A stretch of 52,778 nt of DNA from Rhodothermaceae bacterium (GCA_009841335.1 VXLY01000008.1:1-52778), one strand, 5' to 3'. Positions 37,660 to 46,412 are shown, counted from the stretch's first letter. The notes: generated from the letters alone by a model not told the origin. Numbers and translations are program-made.

Positions 37660-39462
37660 CTACTGAATTGCTTCAAGCCTGGCTTCGAGGAGTTGCCGCC
37701 GGTGCATCTGTGCATAAAGCCCATCGTGCTCTACCAAGGATTCATGCGTTCCATGCTCAACCAAGGAACCCTCATCCAAAACAAGAATCTGATCCAGGTC
37801 CTGTATGCTGGATATTCGATGACTTACCAGGATCATCGAATGCTGTCCCTGCCTGCGACGCAAATGTTCAAGAATCCGAGTCTCTGTATTTGCATCTACG
37901 CTGCTCAAGGCGTCATCCATGATCAGTATTTTCGGTTCTCGAATAAGAGCACGCGCGATTGTGGTCCGCTGGGCTTGTCCGCCGGAAAGCGAAACCCCTC
38001 GCTCCCCTACTCCACTGTTCAGCCCTTCGGAAAATTCCAGAACTGTCTCCAGCAACTCTGCCTCAAATGCCGCCTGTCGGATTTCTTCCTCTGATGCTCC
38101 GACTGTACCAAATGCAATATTATTGCCTATTGAGTCACTGAAAAGAAACAAATCCTGAGCAACATAGCCAACACTTTCTCTGACTACACTAAGCGGCAGA
38201 TCACGTAAATCTTTACCATCAATCAGGATACGCCCCTCGGTTGGTTCAACCAGGCGAACAATCAACTCAATCAGCGTGGTCTTTCCCGCCCCGGTTCTTC
38301 CAACTACAGCCAGGCTGCCTCCTGGATGCAATTCAAAGGATACATTTCGGAGAGCATAGGGCAACCCCTCTGCATATCTGAACGACACGTTCTCAAACTT
38401 CACATGCCCACGAAGCTTGGTAACTGAATAGTCCGTTCGGGAACCATCGGAAATATCCGGCTCTTCGTCAAGGACTTCGTAAATGCGTTCAGAGGAAGCA
38501 CTGGCACGCTGCATCATGGAAATCACAAGGCCAAACGCCGCAATTGGCCAAGTCATGAGCCCTACGTAGATAATGTATTCCGCAATATTGCCAATCGTTA
38601 TCACGCCCTCAGTAACTAGGCGTCCGCCCACCCAGACCACCATGACTTGTGATAGACCAACGACAACAACAAAGATTGGCCGCCATGCCGCCTCTACACG
38701 TGCAAGTCCAAGCATTCGCGATTTGTAGAGAGTACTTTCTTCCTCAAAGGCTTCAGTTTCAGTTTTCTCCCGTGCGTAGGCTTTGACAAGCCGAATACCG
38801 GCGAGTGTCTCCTGAACGCGACTGGTGAGTTGTGCGTACTGGCGCTGGAGTGCTTCACTCCGCTTGTGTACATAGTGGGCAACAAGAAAGATTGCCACAC
38901 CAAGAATTGACAACGGCATGAGTGCGTAGAGCGTCAGCGTCGGCGAGATAATAAGCATCGTAACGACTGCTACAATCACGATTACCAGCGCCCGCGTGGA
39001 ATACATGATAGCCGGACCGATATAGCGGCGCACTTGCTCAATATCACTCGTGGAGCGCGTTATAACATCGCCGGTCTTCGTGCGATTATAGAAACTGGCT
39101 GAAAGCTTCTGTAAATGATCGTACAGTGTATTGCGCATATCAAACTCAATATGGCGCGAGGCTACGATCACCGTTTGCCGCATCAAAAACGAAAACAAGC
39201 CACTCACCAAGCTTAGGCCGATGATGATCAACCCAAAGATCAACAGAGTCCAAAAAATCTCCCAATACAACGAATGCTGTAATACTGTCCCCTGGAATTG
39301 TCGATACAGCACTTCAAAACGAGGAATACTGTCTACCGCCTGTCGAACCACAACGGGTACAGCAATCGCGAAGATTGCCGAGATCATCGTAAACAGTAGG
39401 CCCGGTACGAACAGACGCCAGTAGCGTATAAAATAGTGGTTCAACCGGGCGAGCGAGTGCAT
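37660..39462 (-). CDS. ABC exporter half, probable heterodimer subunit (Walker B Glu replaced by Asp)
   Basis: 600 residues: exporter membrane domain (about 1-325) and nucleotide-binding domain with Walker A GRTGAGKTT near residue 388, canonical signature SLSGGQAQR near 490, but Walker B ILIMDDALSSVD near 512, where the catalytic Glu is Asp. H-loop is LVSHRISS. This is the subunit type that contributes a degenerate Walker B; its partner two genes downstream has the matching altered signature. Together they should form one working and one impaired ATP site. Diverges from the arginase gene over 106 bp. Confidence 0.93.
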   Translation of the reverse strand: MHSLARLNHYFIRYWRLFVPGLLFTMISAIFAIAVPVVVRQAVDSIPRFEVLYRQFQGTVLQHSLYWEIFWTLLIFGLIIIGLSLVSGLFSFLMRQTVIVASRHIEFDMRNTLYDHLQKLSASFYNRTKTGDVITRSTSDIEQVRRYIGPAIMYSTRALVIVIVAVVTMLIISPTLTLYALMPLSILGVAIFLVAHYVHKRSEALQRQYAQLTSRVQETLAGIRLVKAYAREKTETEAFEEESTLYKSRMLGLARVEAAWRPIFVVVVGLSQVMVVWVGGRLVTEGVITIGNIAEYIIYVGLMTWPIAAFGLVISMMQRASASSERIYEVLDEEPDISDGSRTDYSVTKLRGHVKFENVSFRYAEGLPYALRNVSFELHPGGSLAVVGRTGAGKTTLIELIVRLVEPTEGRILIDGKDLRDLPLSVVRESVGYVAQDLFLFSDSIGNNIAFGTVGASEEEIRQAAFEAELLETVLEFSEGLNSGVGERGVSLSGGQAQRTTIARALIREPKILIMDDALSSVDANTETRILEHLRRRQGQHSMILVSHRISSIQDLDQILVLDEGSLVEHGTHESLVEHDGLYAQMHRRQLLEARLEAIQ

Positions 39463-39568
39463 TTTTATTTATATCCTGAGCAGCGGCAAACGAAATTCAG
39501 CAATCTCGGATCCGTAAATCAAACATACACGTAACCCAAAATATATACGAAGATCACCGAACTCACCC

Positions 39569-40462
39569 ATGAATACAAAACTGAAAAATGTCCGCCTGAT
39601 TGGAGTCCCGATGGATTTGGGACAGGACCTGCGTGGAGTTGATGTAGGTCCCAGTGCCCTTCGCTATACAGGGCTCGCGGAACGCCTGCGCCGGTTAGGA
39701 CACCAAGTTGAAGACTGTGGCAATATTCCAACCGCACTGCAAACCTCGTTCTCGGTAAATGAGGACTATACAGACGCTATCCGGGATGCCTGCGACCTGC
39801 TTTACACCGAAGTTTCCCGCGCCGTTGCCGAAGGCTACTTTCCGTTAGTGATGGGAGGAGATCATTCAATTGCTATCGGCAGTATCGGAGGGACAACGCG
39901 CGATGCGCCAACGGGTGTAATCTGGATTGATGCCCACGCAGATTTAAACACCCCGACCTCCTCCCCCAGCGGAAATATTCATGGCATGTCCCTCGCAGTC
40001 CTTTGTGGATCAGGAGATGACCGGTTAGTCAACGTTGGCCACCCTGGCCCAAAGCTCCGCTTAGAAGACGTAGCCATCATTGCGCTGCGGGATATTGATG
40101 CAGAAGAGCGTCGTGTTCTGCGTGAATCCAAATTGGGTATTTATACCATGCGGGATATTGATGAACGTGGGATCGGAGAAGTTACCAGGGAAGCACTCAA
40201 CCAACTGGGAAACCATAACAGATTGCATGTGAGCTTTGATGTAGACAGCATTGATCCGCATTTTGCACCAGGTGTCGGGACGCCTGTAGAGGGTGGCCTC
40301 AATCCACGTGAAGCGCATCTGTTAATGGAACTCATAGCCGAGGATGGCCGACTGGCCTCAGCCGAAGTTGTAGAAATCAACCCAATCATTGACGAGCACA
40401 ACCGGACTGCTCAATTGGCTGCCGGACTTTTGACCTCTCTGATGGGCAAAACCATACTATGA
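39569..40462 (+). CDS. rocF: Arginase
   Basis: 297 residues of the ureohydrolase fold. Mn-binding motifs: GGDHS at 96-100, DAHADLNTP at 121-129 and SFDVDSIDP at 222-230. SGNIHGMSLA at about 134-143 is the arginase-type sequence (agmatinases differ here), so hydrolysis of arginine to ornithine and urea is predicted. GVDVGPSALRYTGL near the start and EVVEINPIIDEHNRTA near the end are also typical. Isolated gene, divergent from the ABC exporter. Confidence 0.95.
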   Translation: MNTKLKNVRLIGVPMDLGQDLRGVDVGPSALRYTGLAERLRRLGHQVEDCGNIPTALQTSFSVNEDYTDAIRDACDLLYTEVSRAVAEGYFPLVMGGDHSIAIGSIGGTTRDAPTGVIWIDAHADLNTPTSSPSGNIHGMSLAVLCGSGDDRLVNVGHPGPKLRLEDVAIIALRDIDAEERRVLRESKLGIYTMRDIDERGIGEVTREALNQLGNHNRLHVSFDVDSIDPHFAPGVGTPVEGGLNPREAHLLMELIAEDGRLASAEVVEINPIIDEHNRTAQLAAGLLTSLMGKTIL

Positions 40463-40487
40463 ACCTCTACATTCGATTGGCACACTC

Positions 40488-40697
40488 TCAAGGCGCGTAG
40501 ATATATCTCTTAACGATGAGGCCCTTGTGGATCATCTGGTACGGCTGATAATTTGCCGAAAAATATTTGACATGCAGGATCTGGTGACAGGGCTTCCATA
40601 TTGTTCGAAGCCAGTGCCGCGTGTCAAGCCACTTCAACGATGCACCCTTGAGGGATCCGCAGAGATTTAGCCCATCTAGATAGATTGCAGTTTTCAT
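40488..40697 (-). pseudogene. Truncated NYN-domain (LabA/PIN-like) gene
   Basis: A 69-codon leftward frame whose first 50 or so residues, MKTAIYLDGLNLCGSLKGAS and then LKWLDTRHWLRTIWKP and ILHVKYFSA, match the start of NYN-domain ribonucleases (catalytic Asp in YLDGLN). Intact relatives are about 200 residues or more, but here the frame ends after YIYAP, and the next sequence to the left is the end of arginase on the other strand. The ATG has a possible ribosome-binding site (AGGA, 5 bases before). It is therefore a 5' fragment, possibly still translated. Confidence 0.62.
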
Positions 40698-40704
40698 GAT
40701 TTTC

Positions 40705-40761
40705 CTATAAAAAGCAAGGGCCTCCGAAGAGGCCCTGCACCCTACGGTCGAAGGCGTAGGG
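40705..40761 (-). terminator. Hairpin with T-run, probable intrinsic terminator, and a second hairpin beside it
   Basis: Read leftwards: AGGGCCTC, a TTCG loop, GAGGCCCT (40736 to 40717), then TGCTTTTTAT. The 8-bp GC-rich stem with a stabilising loop and T-run is a standard rho-independent terminator. A second inverted repeat, CCCTACG/CGTAGGG (40740-40746 and 40755-40761, 8-base loop), lies just before it. It may end the transcript of the DtxR-type gene, 220 bp upstream, or serve as leader/attenuator for the truncated NYN gene, which starts 20 bp after the stem. No gene or RNA was recognised in the rest of 40762-40979. Confidence 0.75.
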
Positions 40762-40979
40762 GGAGTAAACGTCGTACACGGAAATCACGTGCAGTAATGA
40801 ATCGCGTTGTGATGGATACATGCCTAATTCATGGTTGCATCCCCCATCAACTCATTAATTTGCATCCCCTGTTTCTTTGCACTTTAACCCGGTAGAAATT
40901 GTCGTGGCTTGGTTTTCATTTCAACCGCGCAACATCAACACGTTTGGACTCAGTATGTCCTCGCATCAAACCACTGCAT

Positions 40980-41624
40980 TTAGGCCATCACATGCACGCC
41001 GCGGGTCACTGCCTTTTCTACAAATTCTTCTCGGCCGCCAATCTGTATTTTCATGCCATCCTTGCCGCGCACCACAATTCGCACCCTGCATCCTGGCATT
41101 AAGCCGATACGCTCCAGCAGGTGCAGAAGCGCTGTATCTTCATCTGAAACATGGTGAACTACCAAGGCTTCATCAACAGGAGCTTCCGAAAGTGTAATGG
41201 TTTCCGCACGGACCAGCCTCAGGTCCTGCGTAGGAATTGGATGCCCATGCGGATCGTGTGTGGGATACCCCAACAGGGCATCAATCCGCTGTTCAAAATC
41301 CTCAGAGATATGATGCTCCAGGTGCTCTGCCTCTTCGTGCATTTGTTGCCATGAGTAGCCCATGACTTCTTTCAGGTAAGTCTCTAAAAGGCGATGATGG
41401 CGAATGATTTCCAGCGCTATCTTTTCGCCTGCCGCGGTAAGCCTTACTCCTTTGTAAGATTCATGTACAACCAGTCGCATGCGATCCAGCCGCTTAATCA
41501 TGCCCGTAACAGACGCCGCGGATACTTTCATTGCGCGTGCAATATCAGTCGTGGCAACCACGGAAGACTCTTCCTGCAGTGTGAAGATTGCTTTCAAATA
41601 ATCCTGAACAGCTGGACTAAGCAT
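40980..41624 (-). CDS. DtxR/MntR-family metal-dependent regulator
   Basis: 214 residues. Winged-helix DNA-binding domain (about 1-62: LSPAVQDYLKAIFTLQEES, TTDIARAMKVSAASVTGMIK), dimerisation/metal domain with HHRLLETYLKEVMGYSWQQM, EEAEHLEHHISEDFEQRIDA and PTHDPHGHPIP, and a C-terminal FeoA/SH3-like domain (about 140-214). The ligand set resembles Fe/Mn-sensing IdeR/MntR proteins. Which metal is sensed cannot be told. No metal transporter gene is adjacent. A dyad symmetric sequence sits just upstream of its start. Confidence 0.93.
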   Translation of the reverse strand: MLSPAVQDYLKAIFTLQEESSVVATTDIARAMKVSAASVTGMIKRLDRMRLVVHESYKGVRLTAAGEKIALEIIRHHRLLETYLKEVMGYSWQQMHEEAEHLEHHISEDFEQRIDALLGYPTHDPHGHPIPTQDLRLVRAETITLSEAPVDEALVVHHVSDEDTALLHLLERIGLMPGCRVRIVVRGKDGMKIQIGGREEFVEKAVTRGVHVMA

Positions 41625-41975
41625 CAGTGCAATGTAACAGTAACATGTAATTGTATACCTGCGTCCTACACCAAACTTTAAAAAACGCCAATTTCAAGGG
41701 GTTTGCAACAGACGCACCGATCAGATTAAAAGTAGATACTCCTCAATGATGGTAGACCGCCTTGGTTTGCGGCACGAATATAATCAATAGTATAGGCAAT
41801 GGTGAGAAACTATATTTGTGAGGATTCAATTGGGCTATCGAAGGCATACATAGTGTCCGATACCTTGTCGGACCGGAATTGGTGCTGCTCTGGGTCTCCG
41901 ACACGCACGCCTTGAATTTTGGACGTTTTGTTATTCCGCGTATAAACTATGTGACTCTGGCATCAAACCACAATC
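41625..41975. other. Intergenic region between MATE and DtxR-type genes
   Basis: About 350 bp. Apart from the dyad at 41632-41646 next to the regulator start, no gene, RNA or repeat was recognised. Confidence 0.45.
41632..41646. promoter_or_regulatory. Candidate operator of the DtxR-type regulator (dyad ATGTAACAGTAACAT)
   Basis: The 15-bp sequence ATGTAACAGTAACAT lies 7 bp upstream of the regulator's ATG. Six of its seven base pairs about the central A are symmetric (ATGT-AC-x-GT-ACAT). Such a dyad directly over the translation start region is typical of self-repression. Binding is inference only. Confidence 0.35.
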
Positions 41976-43430
41976 CTATACTGTGGCCAGCTTCCACGAA
42001 CCCCGCCTGAATAATACTACGCTCACGACTGCAAGCGTAGAAAACGATACGGTCATAGCAATAAAGACCCCCGTCGACCCAAGCCCGCCTATGACCGAGA
42101 GTCCCCACGCCAGTGGAATCTCCCAAGCCCAAAAGCAGAAAAAATTCAGAATAGTCGGCGTCCATACAGCACCCGCGCCATTGAACGCGGCAGTCAAGAC
42201 CATTCCGTAACCATAGAATACGAAGCCAATTGACACGATCCGCAATCCTGTAATTGCCACTTCCGACGCAGTGCTGGTTCCCCCGAACAAGCCGACGATC
42301 ATGGGTGCAAAGGCTATGAAAAATACGCTGATCACCCCAAGAAAGATGAAATTGAGTTTGCAGGAGATCCATGCAGAGCGTTCAGCGCGTGCAGGATCCC
42401 CCGCACCCAGGCTCTGCCCCACCATGGTAGCTGCTGCGTTAGAGAGTCCCCAGGCAGGCAGTATTGCAAAAAGTATGATCCGAATCGCGATCACGTAGCC
42501 CGCCAGCGCCTCTGCTCCCGACATTGCCGCGACCCGAATCAGTCCGATCCAGCTCGCAGAGGCAATGAATATCTGTAGCATACCGGTAGCCGAAAGACGT
42601 ACCAGTCGAACCATGACCCCGAACTGGATCTTCAAATCCGCAAGGCGGATCCGTATTAATTCACTTCGGCGAAACAGTACATAGACTTGGATAAGGACAG
42701 CCGTTCCCCGACCAATGGTCGTTGCGATCGCTGCTCCCTGCACCCCCAAATCTGGAAAGGGCCCAACCCCAAAGATGAGCAACGGATCAAGAATGATATT
42801 GAGCCCATTGGCTATCCAGAGTACGCGCATAGCAATCGCTGCATCGCCCGCCCCGCGAAAAGCAGCGTTCTGCAGAAAAAGCAATAGAATGACCACATTA
42901 CCTCCGAGCAGTATCCGAGTGTAAGGAAGCCCAATGTCAATGACAGTCTCATCCGCCCCCATGATCCGTAGAATCTCAGGCGCATAAATAACACTTGGAA
43001 TTGCGAATCCAATGGCCAACAGTAATCCTAGCAGGATAGCTTGGCCTGCTGCACGAGCAGCCCCTTCCGGATCGTCCTCACCGATCCGACGCGCTACCAT
43101 AGCCGTAACCCCAATACTGAGCCCCAACGCTACCGTATAGATCAACGACAACACCGATTCGGTAAGTGCAACTCCCGCCATTGCCGCATCTCCGAGCTTC
43201 GAAACGAAATAGATGTCGACGACTGCGAAAAGCGACTCCATAGCCATTTCCAGCACCATTGGAATGGCTAGGAGAATGACTGCACGTTGAATCGGCCCTT
43301 TGGTTGGATCACCCCCGGTACCCCTCACGGCGTGAACAAAGACATTCCACCAGGTCTCGGTGGGTTGCGGCTCCAGAGATACAGATGAAGCAGGGCTCTC
43401 CTGGCTGTTGGGTTGACCGACTTCTTCCAT
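41976..43430 (-). CDS. MATE-family efflux transporter
   Basis: 484 residues from ATG 43430 (MEEVGQPNSQESPASS). The frame is open 22 codons upstream, but the protein is complete without them. A hydrophilic N-terminus of about 55 residues precedes 12 membrane helices. Characteristic stretches: GPIQRAVILLAIPMVLEMAM, VDIYFVSKLGDAAMAGVALT, GLSIGVTAMVARRIGEDDPE in the first half, and AAATMVGQSLGAGDPARAER in the second, the two pseudo-symmetric MATE repeats. Cation-coupled export of drugs or metabolites is predicted; substrate unknown. Confidence 0.94.
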   Translation of the reverse strand: MEEVGQPNSQESPASSVSLEPQPTETWWNVFVHAVRGTGGDPTKGPIQRAVILLAIPMVLEMAMESLFAVVDIYFVSKLGDAAMAGVALTESVLSLIYTVALGLSIGVTAMVARRIGEDDPEGAARAAGQAILLGLLLAIGFAIPSVIYAPEILRIMGADETVIDIGLPYTRILLGGNVVILLLFLQNAAFRGAGDAAIAMRVLWIANGLNIILDPLLIFGVGPFPDLGVQGAAIATTIGRGTAVLIQVYVLFRRSELIRIRLADLKIQFGVMVRLVRLSATGMLQIFIASASWIGLIRVAAMSGAEALAGYVIAIRIILFAILPAWGLSNAAATMVGQSLGAGDPARAERSAWISCKLNFIFLGVISVFFIAFAPMIVGLFGGTSTASEVAITGLRIVSIGFVFYGYGMVLTAAFNGAGAVWTPTILNFFCFWAWEIPLAWGLSVIGGLGSTGVFIAMTVSFSTLAVVSVVLFRRGSWKLATV

Positions 43431-43492
43431 AAGGCACCTAGCCAAATCAATTGCTCCAACGCAAGAACACAATGAAAAGCATCCACTAAGGA

Positions 43493-43726
43493 TCAACTTA
43501 CATGTGTTGCGGAATTGAGCGAGTTTAAGCGGAACAACTCATTCCCCTGCACCAAAGGAATCTCATCGATACCGACAGGCTGCAACCCGCGCCGAGCGAA
43601 TACTGTAATGATAGGGTTCGGTTCGTATCCAACTAAACAATCAGATATAACAGGGATTTTTTGTTCCAGTATAGCCGGCAAAACATCCAACTCACGGATT
43701 ATAGAACTGACCGGCGTCAATTCTTC
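43493..43726 (-). pseudogene. 3' remnant of an unrecognised gene
   Basis: A leftward frame bounded upstream by TGA (43727-43729), with no ATG; it reads protein-like: VSSIIRELDVLPAILEQKIP, then DCLVGYEPNPIITVFARRGL and a hydrophilic end NELFRLNSLNSATHVS. The alternating hydrophobic pattern and balanced composition suggest the last 75 or so residues of a real protein that has lost its front. No family was recognised. It ends 60 bp before the MATE start on the same strand. Confidence 0.35.
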
Positions 43727-43748
43727 TCACCATGAGGCTCCGTCAATC

Positions 43749-43807
43749 CTGAGCACCGCCGGCAAAGCACTCGCAGTGCTGCGCTCCCCGCACCGCGCCG
43801 TGCTCAG
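43749..43807. repeat. Nested inverted repeat
   Basis: Outer arms CTGAGCAC (43749-43756) and GTGCTCAG (43800-43807); inside them AGCACT-CGC-AGTGCT (43766-43780), a perfect 6-bp stem with a 3-base loop. GC-rich, and unlike the surrounding remnant DNA. It could be a REP-like or insertion-element-end structure, or a transcript hairpin. No second copy was noticed in the window. Confidence 0.6.
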
Positions 43808-43989
43808 ATACTTCACATTAGACAACTCGCGCAGCCTCTCAGGTTTGAAATGTATGCAGCTTGGAATCCGAGGAAAGCACCGGCTTTGTTAGGGGCTGTT
43901 TTCGGAGACTGGACACCCTACTCTGCGATCGGATTCCATCCATTCAGGCATCGGTATACAAGTTCCAAATACGATCCCGTCCCCTTGGA

Positions 43990-44736
43990 TCACGAATCCT
44001 GGTGCTTTCCAGGATGTGGTACTTCCACCGGCATCATGCTCGGCATCTCATCCCATGTCCGTCCATCGAGATTCCTGCCTGTTCGTTTCTTGAAGGTTCC
44101 TCCCCATTGCTTGAAGAAGAAGTTGACTTCGCTTTCCAGACAGTTGTCACGGATTTCCCTAACCCAATCCGAGTCCATCGCCCGAGCGCCCGGTCCAGAT
44201 TCACCCCCAACGATGACCCAATCAATTCCATCTAGTTGAATTCCGGTCAGAGGCCCAAGAAGTGGCTCAAGCGACAAGAATTTCACCAGGGCCCCCGTTT
44301 GCTTCAGAACATCAAGTCGGCACTGCCACCTTGCATTCTCAATACTCACACCCATCCAGATATTCGGAGTCCAGGCAAGGCATTTGTCCAATTCAACCAC
44401 ACGCTCCGGTCGTTTTGTGAGAATCTGAAAGGTATGATGATGCGCACGGTTCATCGTGTCAAACACACGCTTGATAAAGTCCGCCTCTACTTGTTCATGA
44501 AAAAGGTCAGACATTGAGTTCACGAAGACTAGGCGGGGTTTCCTCCATTTCAGTGGATGGTCCAGGACGGATGGGTGTGTGGTCACAGAAAAACCGTTCC
44601 TGTATTTCTCCAGACCCATAGCCTGAAGTCTGTGAGCCATTCGTTCCGCATAGCAGTTCCTGCAGCCGAGACTTACTTTCGTGCAGCCCGTTACGGGATT
44701 CCACGTAGTTTCGGTCCACTCAATTGAACTAGCCAT
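43990..44736 (-). CDS. Phage Gp37/Gp68-family (DUF5131) protein, radical-SAM-like
   Basis: 248 residues. The N-terminus [20 protein letters not shown] with C18, C25 and C28 is the diagnostic three-Cys motif (Cx6CxxC) of this family, distantly related to radical SAM enzymes and thought to bind an iron-sulphur cluster. Other family stretches: [66 protein letters not shown] and [10 protein letters not shown]. The reaction is unknown; family genes occur in phages and mobile islands and are usually paired with the TcmP gene. Here a short piece resembling TcmP lies directly upstream. Confidence 0.92.
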   Translation of the reverse strand: MASSIEWTETTWNPVTGCTKVSLGCRNCYAERMAHRLQAMGLEKYRNGFSVTTHPSVLDHPLKWRKPRLVFVNSMSDLFHEQVEADFIKRVFDTMNRAHHHTFQILTKRPERVVELDKCLAWTPNIWMGVSIENARWQCRLDVLKQTGALVKFLSLEPLLGPLTGIQLDGIDWVIVGGESGPGARAMDSDWVREIRDNCLESEVNFFFKQWGGTFKKRTGRNLDGRTWDEMPSMMPVEVPHPGKHQDS

Positions 44737-44774
44737 CGTCTTGCATCGATTGAATTATATGTCTAGTGATTCAT

Positions 44775-45089
44775 TTAGAACATCAATTGCCCTTGTGCCG
44801 GACTGTCACAGCAGAACATCAACTCGTGCAAGACGGCATTATTGGAGTTCTTACGTCTGAGCGATTCCTTTTGAGACCGATCCGCAAATACTTTCTCAAG
44901 GTCCTGCTTGTAAATCCCAAAAGACCCTTCAATTCCAGGATCACTTACCCGAGGAAGGGGATCAATACGGTCCTCTGTGGAGAAGGTCTGTAAAGATTCC
45001 TCCAAGAACCGTCGCCATAAATTCAACTCTATTGATCTGCCACTGTTGAGATACGGCATTCGCGTGCTGTCGTTACCTGGATCACGCAT
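44775..45089 (-). pseudogene. Probable C-terminal remnant of three-Cys-motif partner protein TcmP
   Basis: A 104-codon frame from ATG 45089, closed upstream by TGA (45096-45098), ending 38 bp before the Gp37/Gp68 gene. It reads LWRRFLEESLQTFSTEDR, then FGIYKQDLEKVFADRSQ and NNAVLHELMFCCDSPAQGQL, which resembles my recollection of the end of TcmP proteins (short helical region, Y-x-x-x-L-x-x-x-F, then a strand before the last helix). TcmP is normally about 350-400 residues; only the last quarter would remain. The identification rests on weak similarity and on the known pairing. Alternatively it is an unrelated small protein. Confidence 0.42.
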
Positions 45090-45277
45090 GATTAATCATA
45101 TAATAGACACATGATTTTACAAAATATTTTTGAATTAGCAAGAGTATACTGTCGTTGGCAGTCGGGCCTGTGTCTGTCGACGTTACCACGTTCACTGGTC
45201 CTACTAATCTTCAAACTAGTGTGGAACATCCAAGCCGTGGGGCATAAGCACTCTTGTCCTCACCAATCGTGCCTTAT

Positions 45278-45976
45278 ATGGACAATCTCCTCGAAGTCAT
45301 AACTACCCGAGATTGCAGCCGGACATTGTATAGCGGGCAGTACCAACGATCCTTCCATTCGGTGCATGGGGCCTTGACGGAGGCCCGCCATGTTTTTCTT
45401 GAGGGTTCGGGAACAGAAGAACTCCTTAAATCACAACAGGAAGTACGTGTCTTGGAGATTGGATTCGGTGCCGGCCTCAATTGGCTGATAACCGCCTCCG
45501 CCGCTCATCGACATGGTACGCGTCTCTCGTATACCGCGTTGGATAAGCAGATCCCGAGTGCTGAATTATTGTCCCAGTTAGGTTATGGCGAACTTATCGG
45601 AGCCCCCGCCCTGGCCAACACAATCGAAGAATGGCGGAAATCCTTTAGAAGCGACGTACCCTACGGTACCTATAACCTGCCACATGAACACGACGGCACA
45701 CTCCAACTGTGCATTGGTGAAGCGACTGAGGCAAGTTTTCCCGATCAATCCTACGACAGTATATACTTTGACGCTTTCGATCCAGGAGCTAATCCGGAAC
45801 TTTGGGTTCCCGAAATCTTCAGTCAATTACACAGAGCGCTCCGTGATGGCGGCTGCCTTGCAACCTACTCGGTAGCCGGGCATGTCCGACGCGCACTCAC
45901 CTCAAGCGGGTTCTCCGTTGTTCGCCGCCCTGGCCCGCCTGGCAAACGGCACGTGCTTGCGGCCTGGAAGCACTAA
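45278..45976 (+). CDS. mnmD: tRNA wobble-uridine methyltransferase MnmD-like
   Basis: 232 residues from ATG 45278; TTG 45254 and GTG 45269 are in-frame alternatives. SAM-dependent methyltransferase of the MnmC N-domain/DUF752 type, which completes mnm5(s2)U34 in some tRNAs. Start TTRDCSRTLYSGQYQRSFHS and HGALTEARHVFL are family hallmarks; SAM motif VLEIGFGAGLNWL; catalytic-site stretch SIYFDAFDPGANPELWVPEI; end LATYSVAGHVRRAL and RPGPPGKRHVLAAW. The FAD-dependent C-domain of enterobacterial MnmC is absent, as in stand-alone MnmD proteins. Convergent with the AcnX genes (10 bp between stops). Confidence 0.9.
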   Translation: MDNLLEVITTRDCSRTLYSGQYQRSFHSVHGALTEARHVFLEGSGTEELLKSQQEVRVLEIGFGAGLNWLITASAAHRHGTRLSYTALDKQIPSAELLSQLGYGELIGAPALANTIEEWRKSFRSDVPYGTYNLPHEHDGTLQLCIGEATEASFPDQSYDSIYFDAFDPGANPELWVPEIFSQLHRALRDGGCLATYSVAGHVRRALTSSGFSVVRRPGPPGKRHVLAAWKH

Positions 45977-45986
45977 ACTGCAGGAT

Positions 45987-46412
45987 TCAGGCCGGATCGG
46001 TAATCCTGAGAGATCCATCCATGGTCAATTCGGCGTGCTGACCGTGCTCGAGTATCTCGAACTCCTCTGCCTGGATGGACAATACGGGAATGGGCTTTTG
46101 ATATAGCTCGTCCGCCACCACGGAGGCAAGCACCAGGAAGGTATCTGTCTCGCTGGTAATGAGCGCCGCAGGCGCAGTACCCCTGCGGACCGCTTCGAGC
46201 AATACCGCAGTGGTAGTGCTTGAACCTCGTGAAGCCGGAATTGCCAAGATACACCCGGCCGCAACCATTCCTGACAACGGATGCCTGCGGTCAATAATCT
46301 CGCCAGTAAACTGGCTATATCCTCCCCAAAAGCTAAGCGGCACATTGCCGACCAAGAGGGGGCCTGAGGCCACGCCTTTCATCAGAACCTTGCCGTGTAT
46401 CACGCGTCCCAT
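45987..46412 (-). CDS. Aconitase X small (swivelling) subunit
   Basis: 141 residues from ATG 46412. DUF126 family: the swivelling domain of aconitase X. Family features: GRVIHGKVLMKGVASGPLLV, PLSFWGGYSQFTGEIIDRRH, GMVAAGCILAIPASRGSSTT and the substrate-binding Ser region, ending ELTMDGSLRI. The start overlaps the end of the large-subunit gene by 13 bp, giving translational coupling. The enzyme is discussed under the large subunit. Confidence 0.92.
   Translation of the reverse strand: MGRVIHGKVLMKGVASGPLLVGNVPLSFWGGYSQFTGEIIDRRHPLSGMVAAGCILAIPASRGSSTTTAVLLEAVRRGTAPAALITSETDTFLVLASVVADELYQKPIPVLSIQAEEFEILEHGQHAELTMDGSLRITDPA

Noticed and set aside
37656..37724. Longer start for RNase Z overlapping the ABC exporter gene
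   Set aside because: The extra residues lack family similarity, whereas MELIPLGTSSA at 37655 is the standard start.
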